Shown one piece after another: positions 26,696-34,141 of a stretch of 64,000 nucleotides of DNA. The position numbers and the translations under genes are program-made. The DNA comes from Enterococcus nangangensis (lineage in GTDB: Bacteria; Bacillota; Bacilli; Lactobacillales; Enterococcaceae): contig NZ_BJDR01000008.1 in assembly GCF_005405245.1 (NCBI RefSeq), positions 1-64,000 on the forward strand, written 5' to 3'. Every line of letters begins with the position of its first letter. Position 1 is the first letter of the stretch. The notes under the pieces were generated by a model. That model worked only from the letters and a program-made list of their open reading frames with translations, made no database searches and was not told the DNA's origin.

Positions 26696-27130
26696 ATGAA
26701 AACTTCAGTGCGTACAGTGTTGTATGGTCTAGTAATCTTCAGTTGTTTGATTTTGATTTACGTTTGGCGCTCCACTGGTCCGGCTACTCCCATGGGCAAC
26801 CCCGAAACGATAATTCCTGAAGTTAAGGATGAGACTTTGTTAGCCGAGGCAACACCCCTTTCAGATATTCCAGCTGAATTGTCCCTCCAACAACAAGCAG
26901 ATTTAAAACGATTAGATGTCAAAGACTTGTTGGCACATGATGAATTTTTCACCACCTACGGAAAAATATTGACGGTTAATTCTGAGGCGGTGACGCAGAT
27001 TCATGCTGGAGTTTATGAGTGTTTGGCAACGGTGACGGTGCGTCAAGGTAAAGTTCAGAAGCAATTGCAAGTTACTAGCACGTATCGGATGGTGGATAAT
27101 CATTTTATTTTAACGGGAGCATGCTATTAG
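26696..27130 (+). CDS. Small membrane-anchored exported protein, unknown function
   Basis: This 144-residue protein has one N-terminal hydrophobic helix (residues 7-25: LYGLVIFSCLILIYVW) that acts as signal or anchor. A short Pro/Thr/Glu-rich linker follows, then an extracellular beta-rich domain (about 75-144: ILTVNSEAVTQIHAGVYEC). Two cysteines (in YEC and the C-terminal GACY) could form a disulfide. AAAGGGGG lies before the ATG. I do not recognise the family. It is monocistronic with its own terminator. Confidence 0.6.
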   Translation: MKTSVRTVLYGLVIFSCLILIYVWRSTGPATPMGNPETIIPEVKDETLLAEATPLSDIPAELSLQQQADLKRLDVKDLLAHDEFFTTYGKILTVNSEAVTQIHAGVYECLATVTVRQGKVQKQLQVTSTYRMVDNHFILTGACY

Positions 27131-27137
27131 AAACTTT

Positions 27138-27172
27138 TCGTCGAGAATTTTTTTCTCGGCGTTTTTATTTTT
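27138..27172 (+). terminator. Terminator before ylxM
   Basis: CGTCGAGAA / TTCTCGGCG hairpin followed by TTTTTATTTTT. Confidence 0.8.
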
Positions 27173-27184
27173 CCTAGGAAATCA

Positions 27185-27193
27185 TGGTATACT
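27185..27193 (+). promoter_or_regulatory. Extended -10 promoter of ylxM-ffh
   Basis: TGG-TATACT, 34 nt before the ylxM start codon proposed here. Confidence 0.55.
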
Positions 27194-27226
27194 AGGGAAA
27201 GAATTCCGCAAAAGGAGGGGACACCG

Positions 27227-27568
27227 CTGGAGATTGAAAAAACAAATCGCATGAATGGTTTATTTGAATTTTACGCTACCTTATTGACGGAAAAACAAAT
27301 GAATTACATGGAGCTTTATTATGCGGATGACTATTCTTTAGGAGAGATTGCTGAAGAATATGGCGTGAGTCGGCAGGCAGTTTATGATAATATTAAACGG
27401 TCTGGGAAGCTCTTAGAAGATTACGAAAAAAAACTCCATCTTTTTTCCGATTACGTGATGCGGATGGAACTTTTAAATGAGTTAAAAAACTATGTAGCAA
27501 AAGAATATCCCCAAGATGAAATGTTATCCTTATACCTTCATCGCTTTGAGGATTTAGAAGAAGAATAG
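27227..27568 (+). CDS. ylxM: YlxM, SRP-associated HTH protein (probable CTG start)
   Basis: This small protein always sits beside ffh and binds or tunes the signal recognition particle. A sigma-70 region 4-like HTH ([19 protein letters not shown]) is clear. The first ATG is at 27251, but the strong RBS AAGGAGGGG (27212-27220) is 30 nt away from it. In frame, a CTG at 27227 is 6 nt after the RBS and extends the protein by MEIEKTNR, the N-terminus I recall for enterococcal YlxM. I therefore place the start at CTG, giving 113 residues. No other start codon lies between. Confidence 0.82.
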   Translation: MEIEKTNRMNGLFEFYATLLTEKQMNYMELYYADDYSLGEIAEEYGVSRQAVYDNIKRSGKLLEDYEKKLHLFSDYVMRMELLNELKNYVAKEYPQDEMLSLYLHRFEDLEEE

Positions 27569-27587
27569 TAAAGAGAGGAAGTAAAGA

Positions 27588-29009
27588 ATGGCTTTTGAAA
27601 GTTTAACAAAACGCCTGCAAGATGCGATGGGGAAACTCCGCCGCAAAGGAAAAGTTTCCGAAGCAGACGTCAAAGAAATGATGCGGGAGATTCGGCTAGC
27701 CCTCTTAGAAGCCGACGTTAACTACCAAGTGGTGAAAGATTTTACCAAACGCGTTAGTGCGCGGGCAGTCGGGGTAGAAGTGTTAGAAAGCTTATCTCCA
27801 GCTCAACAAATCGTCAAAATTGTTGATGAAGAATTAACCGCTACTTTAGGGAGCGAAGCAGTTCTCCTGAATAAAAATCCTAAGATTCCCACTGTGGTCA
27901 TGATGGTGGGGTTACAAGGGGCTGGTAAAACAACTTTTGCCGGTAAACTTGCTAACTATTTAAAGAAAAATGAAAATGCGCGTCCCTTGATGATTGCCGG
28001 TGACGTTTATCGACCAGCCGCTATTGATCAGTTGAAAGTGATTGGCGAACAATTAAACGTTCCTGTTTTTGATATGGGTACCGACGTTTCCCCCGTTAAA
28101 ATCGTGGAAGAAGGACTTGCCTTAGCTCATCAACAAAAAAATGATTACGTCATTATCGATACGGCGGGTCGTTTACATATTGATGAAACCTTAATGGATG
28201 AGTTGCAACAAATTAAAACTTTAGCGCAACCGAATGAAATTCTCTTAGTGGTAGATGCCATGACGGGGCAAGATGCCGTCAACGTGGCTCAAAGCTTCAA
28301 TGAACAATTGGATATCACTGGGGTTGTCTTGACGAAATTAGACGGGGATACCCGTGGTGGGGCCGCCCTTTCCATTCGCGCCGTTACCGGTAAACCAATT
28401 AAATTTTCAGGGACGGGGGAAAAACTTACTGACCTAGAAATTTTCTATCCAGACCGGATGTCTTCCCGGATTTTAGGGATGGGGGACTTGTTGACGTTAA
28501 TTGAAAAAGCGCAACAAGATTACGACGAGAAAAAAGCCGCCGACCTGGCACAAAAAATGCAAGAAAACTCCTTTGACTTCAACGACTTTATTGAACAGTT
28601 AGATCAAGTAATGGGGATGGGACCTTTGGAAGATTTGATGAAGATGATTCCCGGCATGAACCAAATGCCTGGCATTGAAAACATCAAAGTCGATCCAAAA
28701 GATGTGGAACGGAAAAAAGCCATTGTCTTTTCCATGACACCAGAAGAACGAGCCAATCCTGATATTTTAAATCCGTCGCGTCGTCGTCGGATTGCTGCCG
28801 GTTCCGGCAACAGTGTGGTGGAAGTGAACCGCATGATTAAGCAATTTAACGAGTCGAAAAAAATGATGCAGCAAATGACTAAAGGCAATTTCGACATGCC
28901 AGGCATGGAGCAAATGTTTGGTACAGGCGTCAAAGGCAAACTTTCGAAAATGGCTATGAAGTCCATGATGAAAAAGACCCAAAAGAAAAAGAAGAAAAAG
29001 AAAAAATAA
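27588..29009 (+). CDS. ffh: Signal recognition particle GTPase Ffh
   Basis: This 473-residue SRP54 GTPase binds signal peptides with 4.5S-type RNA and delivers ribosomes to FtsY. The N-domain helices occupy 1-85. The G-domain has GLQGAGKTTFAGKLA, DTAGRL and TKLDGDTRGGA. The Met-rich M-domain (about 300-450: MGMGPLEDLMKMIPGMNQM) binds the RNA. A Lys-only tail ends the protein. AGAGGAAG precedes the ATG 19 nt after ylxM. Confidence 0.96.
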   Translation: MAFESLTKRLQDAMGKLRRKGKVSEADVKEMMREIRLALLEADVNYQVVKDFTKRVSARAVGVEVLESLSPAQQIVKIVDEELTATLGSEAVLLNKNPKIPTVVMMVGLQGAGKTTFAGKLANYLKKNENARPLMIAGDVYRPAAIDQLKVIGEQLNVPVFDMGTDVSPVKIVEEGLALAHQQKNDYVIIDTAGRLHIDETLMDELQQIKTLAQPNEILLVVDAMTGQDAVNVAQSFNEQLDITGVVLTKLDGDTRGGAALSIRAVTGKPIKFSGTGEKLTDLEIFYPDRMSSRILGMGDLLTLIEKAQQDYDEKKAADLAQKMQENSFDFNDFIEQLDQVMGMGPLEDLMKMIPGMNQMPGIENIKVDPKDVERKKAIVFSMTPEERANPDILNPSRRRRIAAGSGNSVVEVNRMIKQFNESKKMMQQMTKGNFDMPGMEQMFGTGVKGKLSKMAMKSMMKKTQKKKKKKKK

Positions 29010-29040
29010 AAACTAGCTGATTAGCTGGAAGATCGCTTAG

Positions 29041-29090
29041 TGGTGCCTGACGTTGACTAACTGTTGACGTTGGGTACTCCTTTTTGTTTT
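29041..29090 (+). terminator. ffh terminator
   Basis: CCTGACGT pairs with ACGTTGGG (with G-U pairs) and the stem is followed by CCTTTTTGTTTT. Confidence 0.6.
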
Positions 29091-29113
29091 GGGCGTTGAA
29101 AAAGCTTTTCGTA

Positions 29114-29238
29114 TTGTCTAGCTTTTGAACCTAACTCTAAAAAAAATAAGCCAAAAGCTGAAACAAATTTGAAAAACAATTTGTTCATCTTCTGTCTTAT
29201 TTTTCTAGAGTTGCCCAAGGTTCAAAAGCTTTTCATTA
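29114..29238 (+). repeat. Hairpin repeat element, copy 1
   Basis: A 125-nt element folds into one long hairpin. The outer stem AGCTTTTGAACC / GGTTCAAAAGCT is a perfect 12 bp (29120-29131 with 29219-29230). It is continued by TAACTCTA / TAGAGTTG and AAAAATAAG / CTTATTTTT, with an apical ACAAATT / AATTTGT. Its ends (TTGTCTAGCTT ... AAGCTTTTCATTA) match those of copies 2-4. It sits between the ffh terminator and the rpsP promoter. Confidence 0.7.
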
Positions 29239-29284
29239 CTGTAAAGAAAAAAAGCTTTACAGGGTAAAAAAACTTTGGTACACT
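29239..29284 (+). promoter_or_regulatory. rpsP promoter with inverted repeat over the -35
   Basis: TTTACA (29256-29261), 17-nt spacer, TACACT (29279-29284), preceded by TGG. The -35 lies in a perfect 8-bp inverted repeat CTGTAAAG / CTTTACAG (29239-29262). Confidence 0.75.
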
Positions 29285-29319
29285 ACTCATTGTGAATAAG
29301 ATATGGAGGTGTCATATAA

Positions 29320-29592
29320 ATGGCAGTTAAAATTCGTTTAAAACGCATGGGTTCAAAGAAAGCTCCTTTCTACCGTATTGTTGTTGCTGATTCTCGCTCT
29401 CCTCGTGATGGCCGTTTCATCGAAACAGTTGGTACTTACAACCCATTAAAAGACCCAGCAGAAGTTAAATTGGAAGAAGCTGAAATCTTAAACTGGTTAT
29501 CTCAAGGTGCGCAACCTTCTGATACTGTTCGTAACATTCTTTCCAAAGCTGGAATTATGCAAAAACATCACGAAGCAAAATACACGAAATAA
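29320..29592 (+). CDS. rpsP: Ribosomal protein bS16
   Basis: This 90-residue 30S protein starts with the S16 signature [20 protein letters not shown] and continues with [19 protein letters not shown]. It helps assemble the 16S 5' domain. GGAGGTG precedes the ATG. It forms an operon with khpA 14 nt downstream; rimM-trmD, often in the same cluster, follow after an accessory insertion of about 2 kb. Confidence 0.97.
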   Translation: MAVKIRLKRMGSKKAPFYRIVVADSRSPRDGRFIETVGTYNPLKDPAEVKLEEAEILNWLSQGAQPSDTVRNILSKAGIMQKHHEAKYTK

Positions 29593-29605
29593 GGATAGGT
29601 GAGAA

Positions 29606-29854
29606 ATGATGACAGATGTCCAAGACTTGGTCTTAACTATCGTCCGTCCATTAGTTTCATATCCGGAAGACATCGCTTTGACAGTGACAGAATCTGAAGA
29701 ATTTCTTGAGTACAATCTCACGGTAAATCCTGAAGATATCGGTCGCGTCATTGGTAAGCAAGGTCGTGTTGCTAAAGCAATTCGGACGATTGTTTATAGC
29801 GTCAGAGTGAAAGGTCCTAAAAAAGTTCGTTTAAATATTCTTGATGGTAAATAA
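29606..29854 (+). CDS. khpA: KhpA, KH-domain RNA-binding protein
   Basis: This 82-residue single type-II KH domain carries the GxxG loop in IGRVIGKQGRVAKAIRT. In Firmicutes KhpA pairs with KhpB/Jag and affects cell division and sRNA binding. Two adjacent ATGs (29606, 29609) are possible starts; AGGTGAG is better spaced for the second. It lies directly after rpsP, the usual order, and is followed by a terminator. Confidence 0.93.
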   Translation: MMTDVQDLVLTIVRPLVSYPEDIALTVTESEEFLEYNLTVNPEDIGRVIGKQGRVAKAIRTIVYSVRVKGPKKVRLNILDGK

Positions 29855-29865
29855 TAAAAAATTCC

Positions 29866-29905
29866 ACTACTTAAACTTTTTAGTTTAGGTGGTGGAGTTT
29901 TTTTG
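29866..29905 (+). terminator. rpsP-khpA terminator
   Basis: ATTCCACTACTTAAACT / AGTTTAGGTGGTGGAGT stem followed by TTTTTTG. Confidence 0.87.
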
Positions 29906-30099
29906 TTCTTAAAGGTCTTTGGGGTGTCTTAAAGAAAAAAGAATAGAAATATTTCAGCACAGCCGCAAACTTATGGAAATATCTTGAGAAATAGGCTATA
30001 CAATAAAAAAACACTTGTGTACAATTTGGATAAGGCTATGGATGGAAAGTTTTTGATAAATTGTAACTAGCCAGATAAATGCAAGAAAGGGCATGGGGC

Positions 30100-31350
30100 A
30101 TGGGAAAGTGTGGGGTGAAGATCTGGCGGAAATGGGGTCTATTGGGGCTGACCTTTTTTATTTTACAGCTAGACACGATGACGGTTTATGGGAAGGTGCT
30201 ACATACTGAGTACCGTTTATTTCAGGCTGTAGAGATTCCGCCTTTTACGCGAAAAATTGATAAGTTGATACTAATTTCTGACGAACTATGGGCGTTGCAA
30301 CAGGCAATCCATCGTGATGCAATGCTTAAAATAGAACAAGCGCGGCCGACGATTAAAGGGCCGAAAGTATTGGCTCTTAACTATGGGGCTGATTTTCCTT
30401 TAACGACTTATACCGGCTATAGTGCTACGGGAGAAAAGTTAACTTGCTCTTTAACGCGCGAGTTTAATAAGCAACAATTGGGGACCCATGAATATATTGT
30501 AAAAACAGAAGATGAGAAAAGGCAGACAACTCGTTATCAAGTTGTCAAGGTGGAAGTAAAAGACATCACTCCTCCAACGTTGACGGTACCGACAAGTTTT
30601 CAAGCAGCTTATGGTGAAAAAATTGATTTGATGGCCGGCGTTAGCGCTGAGGATTTAGAAACAGGAGAGCTTACGCAGCGAGTGGTCTTGAAAGTGAAAC
30701 CGGACTTTAACAAAAGTGGCCAGCAAGAGTTAATTTATGTGGTTAGCGATGATGCCGGTCACGAAGTTGAAAAAAGAGCACTACTGACTATTGCGCCCCC
30801 AGCAACTCGTTTGTCAACTTCTGCAACCACCTCGTCTGCAGTGACTAGCCAAGAGGGAACAACAGATGCTGTGGAAACGGGACAGAAGCCCAAAGATACT
30901 ACCACTACTTATCACGCAAATCGGATTTATGTAGGAGGGCAAGAAATTTACTACGCGAATGGCGGCACAAGTAGCGGCATGGCAATTATTAATGGAAACC
31001 CTAACGGCGTTGCATCTTCTTATTATGGTGCCTCTTTTAAGGGAGATGATGGCGACTTTACTCATTTTATTGGCCATAATCCAGGTGCATTTGCTGTCGT
31101 ACAAAATATTAGCGTGGGGAGTACTGTGATTGTGACGGATGCAGCCGGCACACCATATACATATCACGTCTATCGCATCTACGATTTAGCCATGACACAA
31201 GGAGCAGATGGACTGATGTATCCAGATAGTTCAGAAGGTCAAGAACTTGTGGATGGCTTGGCGTACCATGAAAGTTTAGGTGAACAAGTTATTTTGCAAA
31301 CATGTTTGACAAAAGGCAATGGCCGCATTCGTTTAGCTTATTGCCGATAA
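30100..31350 (+). CDS. Secreted sortase-fold protein with Ig-like domains
   Basis: The ATG at 30100 follows AAAGGG by 8 nt; the in-frame ATG at 30079 has no RBS. The 416-residue product has an N-terminal hydrophobic signal or anchor (about 12-30). Two Ig-like beta domains follow (about 85-160, and 160-235 starting at TPPTLTVPTSF), then a Thr/Ser-rich linker. The C-terminal sortase-like domain has His326 (FIGHNPGAF), Cys402 (ILQTCLTKG) and Arg409 or Arg411 (GRIRLAY). The full triad suggests activity. It is far from classes A and C in layout. The gene is solitary, not next to any LPXTG substrate. Substrate and class are unknown. Confidence 0.75.
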   Translation: MGKCGVKIWRKWGLLGLTFFILQLDTMTVYGKVLHTEYRLFQAVEIPPFTRKIDKLILISDELWALQQAIHRDAMLKIEQARPTIKGPKVLALNYGADFPLTTYTGYSATGEKLTCSLTREFNKQQLGTHEYIVKTEDEKRQTTRYQVVKVEVKDITPPTLTVPTSFQAAYGEKIDLMAGVSAEDLETGELTQRVVLKVKPDFNKSGQQELIYVVSDDAGHEVEKRALLTIAPPATRLSTSATTSSAVTSQEGTTDAVETGQKPKDTTTTYHANRIYVGGQEIYYANGGTSSGMAIINGNPNGVASSYYGASFKGDDGDFTHFIGHNPGAFAVVQNISVGSTVIVTDAAGTPYTYHVYRIYDLAMTQGADGLMYPDSSEGQELVDGLAYHESLGEQVILQTCLTKGNGRIRLAYCR

Positions 31351-31362
31351 AGGATAGCAACA

Positions 31363-31404
31363 CAAAAAGCCGATTAACTTCTAGGGAGGTTGATGGGCTT
31401 TTAA
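31363..31404 (+). terminator. Terminator of the sortase-fold gene
   Basis: AAAAGCC ... GGGCTTTT with an inner AAC/GTT pairing, followed by AATTATTTT. Confidence 0.7.
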
Positions 31405-31604
31405 TTATTTTAAGATAAGCAATTTTGCTAAAGTTAATCTACCTAAAAATTATTTAATAGAGTGCATTTCAGAATCTTTTGCGTATCTTCTTTGTAAGAG
31501 GACAAAATGACGTCTTTGCTATCGTTCAGGTGTAGTTCACATGGACTTTGGTCACCCCGAAGCAACAATCAACGAATTCTAGAAAAGTTGGTGCTAAAGG
31601 AGGT
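31405..31604. other. Non-coding stretch before repeat copy 2
   Basis: No gene, strong promoter or hairpin was recognised in these 200 nt. Short translated pieces interrupted by stops suggest at most decayed sequence. Confidence 0.3.
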
Positions 31605-31731
31605 TATTTGAAAAGCTCGACTCCCTTGGTCAGAAATTGAGCAATAAGCGGAGGCCAACTGAAAATTTGCTTTTCAATTTTTATGTTGGACTCACTTATT
31701 GCCGAAATTTCTAGGGAGACGAGCTAGACAT
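31605..31731 (-). repeat. Hairpin repeat element, copy 2
   Basis: A 127-nt element in minus orientation. Paired blocks on the plus strand: AGCTCG/CGAGCT, CTCCC/GGGAG, AGAAATT/AAATTTCT, GCAATAAG/CTTATTGC, CCAAC/GTTGG. The apical TGAAAATTTGC, TTTTC, AATTTTTAT matches copy 3 at 24 of 25 positions in reverse complement. Its right end reaches the start codon of the 42-residue peptide gene, and its 3' arm holds that gene's Shine-Dalgarno-like AGGGAG. Confidence 0.75.
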
Positions 31732-31858
31732 GCCAATGACAGAATCGCCAGGAAGCGGGAAAGGTTCAAAAATGCTAGAAAGCATTTGGCAAATTTTAAT
31801 CATCATTAAGTTGATGATTGAAATCGCCCACGAACTAAAAAAAGACCCTAAAGAGTAA
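31730..31858 (+). CDS. 42-residue membrane peptide, candidate type I toxin
   Basis: The frame from ATG 31730 (or 31736) encodes a Ser/Gly-rich start, one hydrophobic helix (IWQILIIIKLMIEIA) and a charged end (HELKKDPKE). This is the general layout of Fst/TxpA-like type I toxins, although it matches none I can name. AGGGAG (31713-31718) is 11 nt upstream, inside the repeat hairpin. ACATGCCAATGAC around the start (31728-31740) is complementary to GTCATTGCCATGT (31877-31889) at 12 of 13 positions, which could close the mRNA ends. A convergent RNA overlaps the 3' end. No sense promoter was identified. Confidence 0.5.
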   Translation: MPMTESPGSGKGSKMLESIWQILIIIKLMIEIAHELKKDPKE

Positions 31859-31927
31859 TCTTTAGAGTCGCGACTGGTCATTGCCATGTAGATATTGGAA
31901 GAGGTATATCCAGTACCTTTTCCCTAC
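31837..31927 (-). ncRNA. Candidate antisense RNA to the 42-residue peptide gene
   Basis: On the minus strand a promoter TTGCTT, 17-nt spacer, TATAAT (31957-31962 and 31934-31939) would start an RNA near 31927. A strong terminator ends it: GACTCTAAAGA / TCTTTAGGGTC with loop TTAC, then seven T (31869-31837). The RNA of about 90 nt covers the 3' third of the peptide gene and beyond. The peptide stop codon lies in the terminator loop. There is no comparable T-run on the plus strand, so the terminator belongs to the minus-strand RNA. Confidence 0.6.
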
Positions 31928-31933
31928 ACCTGA

Positions 31934-31962
31934 ATTATAGCAAGGGTAATTTTGAAAAGCAA
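31934..31962 (-). promoter_or_regulatory. Promoter of the candidate antisense RNA
   Basis: TTGCTT, exactly 17 nt, TATAAT on the minus strand. It is among the best promoter matches in the window, although no protein-coding gene lies downstream on that strand. Confidence 0.7.
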
Positions 31963-32027
31963 GTGGCTGAAATGCGGGAGATTTTCTGGGGCTTTTTCTG
32001 GAAAGTCTTTTTTCTTTTCTTAAAATC

Positions 32028-32036
32028 TGCTAGACT
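32028..32036 (+). promoter_or_regulatory. Extended -10 promoter of rimM-trmD
   Basis: TGC-TAGACT, about 30 nt before the rimM start; the -35 is weak. Confidence 0.45.
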
Positions 32037-32066
32037 GAAGGCAAACGAAAAAAGTGAGGAAAAATC

Positions 32067-32594
32067 GTGACGGAATACTTAAATGTAGGTAAATTAGTAA
32101 ATACGCAAGGGATTAAAGGCGAGGTACGGGTTATTTCTCAAACAGACTTTCCGGATGCGCGCTTTGCTGCAGGCAACACGTTGTACTTATTTATGGAAAG
32201 ACAGCCCCAGCCGATTCCTTTAGTGGTGAAAAGTCATCGTCTCCACAAAAATTTTCAGCTGTTAACTTTTGTCGATCATCCTTCCATTAATGATGTGGAA
32301 AAATATAAAGGGGGCACGTTGAAAGTCGATGTGGCGGACCTGAATGATGAATTGTACGAAGATGAGTTTTACTATCATGAAATTATTGGCTTAAAAGTGG
32401 TGGATGAAACTCAGCGAGAATTAGGGGAAGTCACCGAAATTTTAGCAACTGGTGCCAATGATGTATGGGTAGTGAAAGCACCGGGGAAAAAAGAGTGGTA
32501 TTTGCCTTACATTGATGATGTGGTGAAAGGCATTGATTTAGAAAAAGGTGTGGTGAACATTGAAATGATGGAGGGATTGTTGGATGAGGATTGA
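32067..32594 (+). CDS. rimM: Ribosome maturation factor RimM
   Basis: This 175-residue protein assists maturation of the 30S head through uS19. It begins with the RimM signature [18 protein letters not shown] and has the PRC-barrel C-domain ([32 protein letters not shown]). The start is GTG behind GTGAGGA. It overlaps trmD by 11 nt. Confidence 0.96.
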   Translation: MTEYLNVGKLVNTQGIKGEVRVISQTDFPDARFAAGNTLYLFMERQPQPIPLVVKSHRLHKNFQLLTFVDHPSINDVEKYKGGTLKVDVADLNDELYEDEFYYHEIIGLKVVDETQRELGEVTEILATGANDVWVVKAPGKKEWYLPYIDDVVKGIDLEKGVVNIEMMEGLLDED

Positions 32595-33324
32595 TGTCCT
32601 AACGCTTTTTCCCAACATGTTTGCCGGTCCCATGGGGGAGTCCATCATCGGCAAAGCGCAGGAAAAAGGCAAGCTGACGTTAAATGTTTCCAACTTCCGG
32701 GAGTATTCCGATAATAAGCATAAAACGGTGGACGACTATCCATACGGCGGTGGCGCTGGGATGCTTTTAAAAGTGCAGCCCATCTATGACAACTTGCAGG
32801 CGATTCAAAACGAGAGTCCCGCAACCAAGAAACGGATTATTTTACTAGATCCCGCTGGCCAACCTTTTAATCAAAAGTTAGCGGCAGAATTTGCACAAGA
32901 AGAGCACTTGGTCTTTATTTGTGGGCATTATGAAGGATACGATGAACGGATTCGGACCTTAGTGACTGACGAAGTTTCTTTAGGAGATTACGTGTTAACT
33001 GGCGGTGAATTAGGCGCGATGGTGATGATTGATGCCACAGTGCGTTTATTACCAGATGTTTTAGGAAACGAATCTTCCGCTACTGGTGATTCTTACTCTA
33101 ATGGCTTATTGGAACACCCACAATACACGCGGCCACCAGCGTTTAAAGGGATGGAAGTGCCAGAAATTTTGCGCAGTGGCAACCATCAATTAATTGCCGA
33201 CTGGCAGTTACAAGAATCTTTGCGGCGGACGTATTTACGTCGCCCTGATTTACTAGCTGACGTGGCTTTAACTCCCCAGATGGAAAAAATGTTGCGAGAG
33301 ATCCAACAAGAAGAAAACGAATAA
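32584..33324 (+). CDS. trmD: tRNA (guanine-N1)-methyltransferase
   Basis: This 246-residue SPOUT methyltransferase makes m1G37 in tRNAs and prevents +1 frameshifting. The start motif [13 protein letters not shown], the knot segment [12 protein letters not shown] and the signature [16 protein letters not shown] are present. GGAGGG in the end of rimM acts as RBS. It is the last gene of the unit. Confidence 0.97.
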   Translation: MRIDVLTLFPNMFAGPMGESIIGKAQEKGKLTLNVSNFREYSDNKHKTVDDYPYGGGAGMLLKVQPIYDNLQAIQNESPATKKRIILLDPAGQPFNQKLAAEFAQEEHLVFICGHYEGYDERIRTLVTDEVSLGDYVLTGGELGAMVMIDATVRLLPDVLGNESSATGDSYSNGLLEHPQYTRPPAFKGMEVPEILRSGNHQLIADWQLQESLRRTYLRRPDLLADVALTPQMEKMLREIQQEENE

Positions 33325-33327
33325 AAA

Positions 33328-33380
33328 AATGATGCAGCTACTGACGAAAGGAATCGTCGGGTAGCTGCATCATTTTTTAC
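33328..33380. terminator. Bidirectional terminator between trmD and the ABC permease
   Basis: AAAATGATGCAGCTAC / GTAGCTGCATCATTTT with an inner GACG/CGTC stem. It serves both converging units. Confidence 0.87.
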
Positions 33381-34141
33381 AATTTTTTTTGATTAAAGAC
33401 GCGAATCGCGCCATAAAAGAAAATCAGGCTACAGCCCAAGGTTACTAAAAAAATCCATTTTAAATCGGCGAGGGAGCTTTGTCGCTGCAAAATAGCAAGA
33501 TTTTCATTAATCAGACTAAGGGGACTAAAATCAGCACTTTTTGGCCAAAGACTGAGGAGGTAGAGGACCGCCATGCCGCCAATCGTGATAAAGAGACTCT
33601 CGTAGTTACTGCGAGCTAAAGCGGAACTGAGTAAAATTAAACTTAATAAGAAAAGGCCAAAGAACAGCAGTGGTAAAAGGGCCTGCCAAATGTTTGGACT
33701 CAAGTTGTCGGGAAAATAATAAGCGGTGTAAGCTGCTGTGATGCCAAAGGAAAGAAGGTTGCAACTTAACCAAAGTACCAGCATCACGGTGAATTTACTG
33801 ATGAGAATCACTGGGCGTGGCAAGCCTTTCGTGACGAGGGGCACTAGTTGGCCGGCTTTAACTTCGCCACTGAGGCAACCACTAAATAAAATTGCTAACA
33901 AATAAATGCCTAGTTGGTTAATATTTTTATAAAATTGTTGCCAAGAATCTAGTGAAGTGGGATCAGGGAAGGCTGCTGCAGCTTGTTCTCCCAAGGTTGA
34001 ACGTAAAAGTTCAGGGGTAATTTTGGCTACTAATGGATTCATCACGCCGAAAAGGACAAAGATACAAGCTAAGAGCAAAATTCGTTTAGTGCGCCAGCTT
34101 TCCAAAAATTCTTTTTTCGTAAAGGCATAAAAATATTTCAT
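33377..34141 (-). CDS. ABC-2-type transporter permease
   Basis: This 254-residue protein has six predicted membrane helices and the layout of single-subunit ABC-2 permeases such as YxlG. Its N-terminus (YAFTKKEFLESWRTKRILLL) is the usual cytoplasmic entry helix. The start overlaps the ATPase stop by 4 nt. With the ATPase it should form an exporter, perhaps for a peptide or for self-protection; the substrate is unknown. It is the last gene of a four-gene minus-strand operon. Confidence 0.83.
   Translation of the reverse strand: MKYFYAFTKKEFLESWRTKRILLLACIFVLFGVMNPLVAKITPELLRSTLGEQAAAAFPDPTSLDSWQQFYKNINQLGIYLLAILFSGCLSGEVKAGQLVPLVTKGLPRPVILISKFTVMLVLWLSCNLLSFGITAAYTAYYFPDNLSPNIWQALLPLLFFGLFLLSLILLSSALARSNYESLFITIGGMAVLYLLSLWPKSADFSPLSLINENLAILQRQSSLADLKWIFLVTLGCSLIFFYGAIRVFNQKKL

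Noticed and set aside
31405-31604. Transposase remnant upstream of repeat copy 2
   Set aside because: Short translated pieces exist, but no recognisable motif and frequent stops; not supported.
31728-31889. par/Fst-type locus with direct repeats
   Set aside because: The repeated 13-mer is inverted, not direct, so the antisense RNA cannot pair with the start region through it; the peptide also does not resemble Fst.
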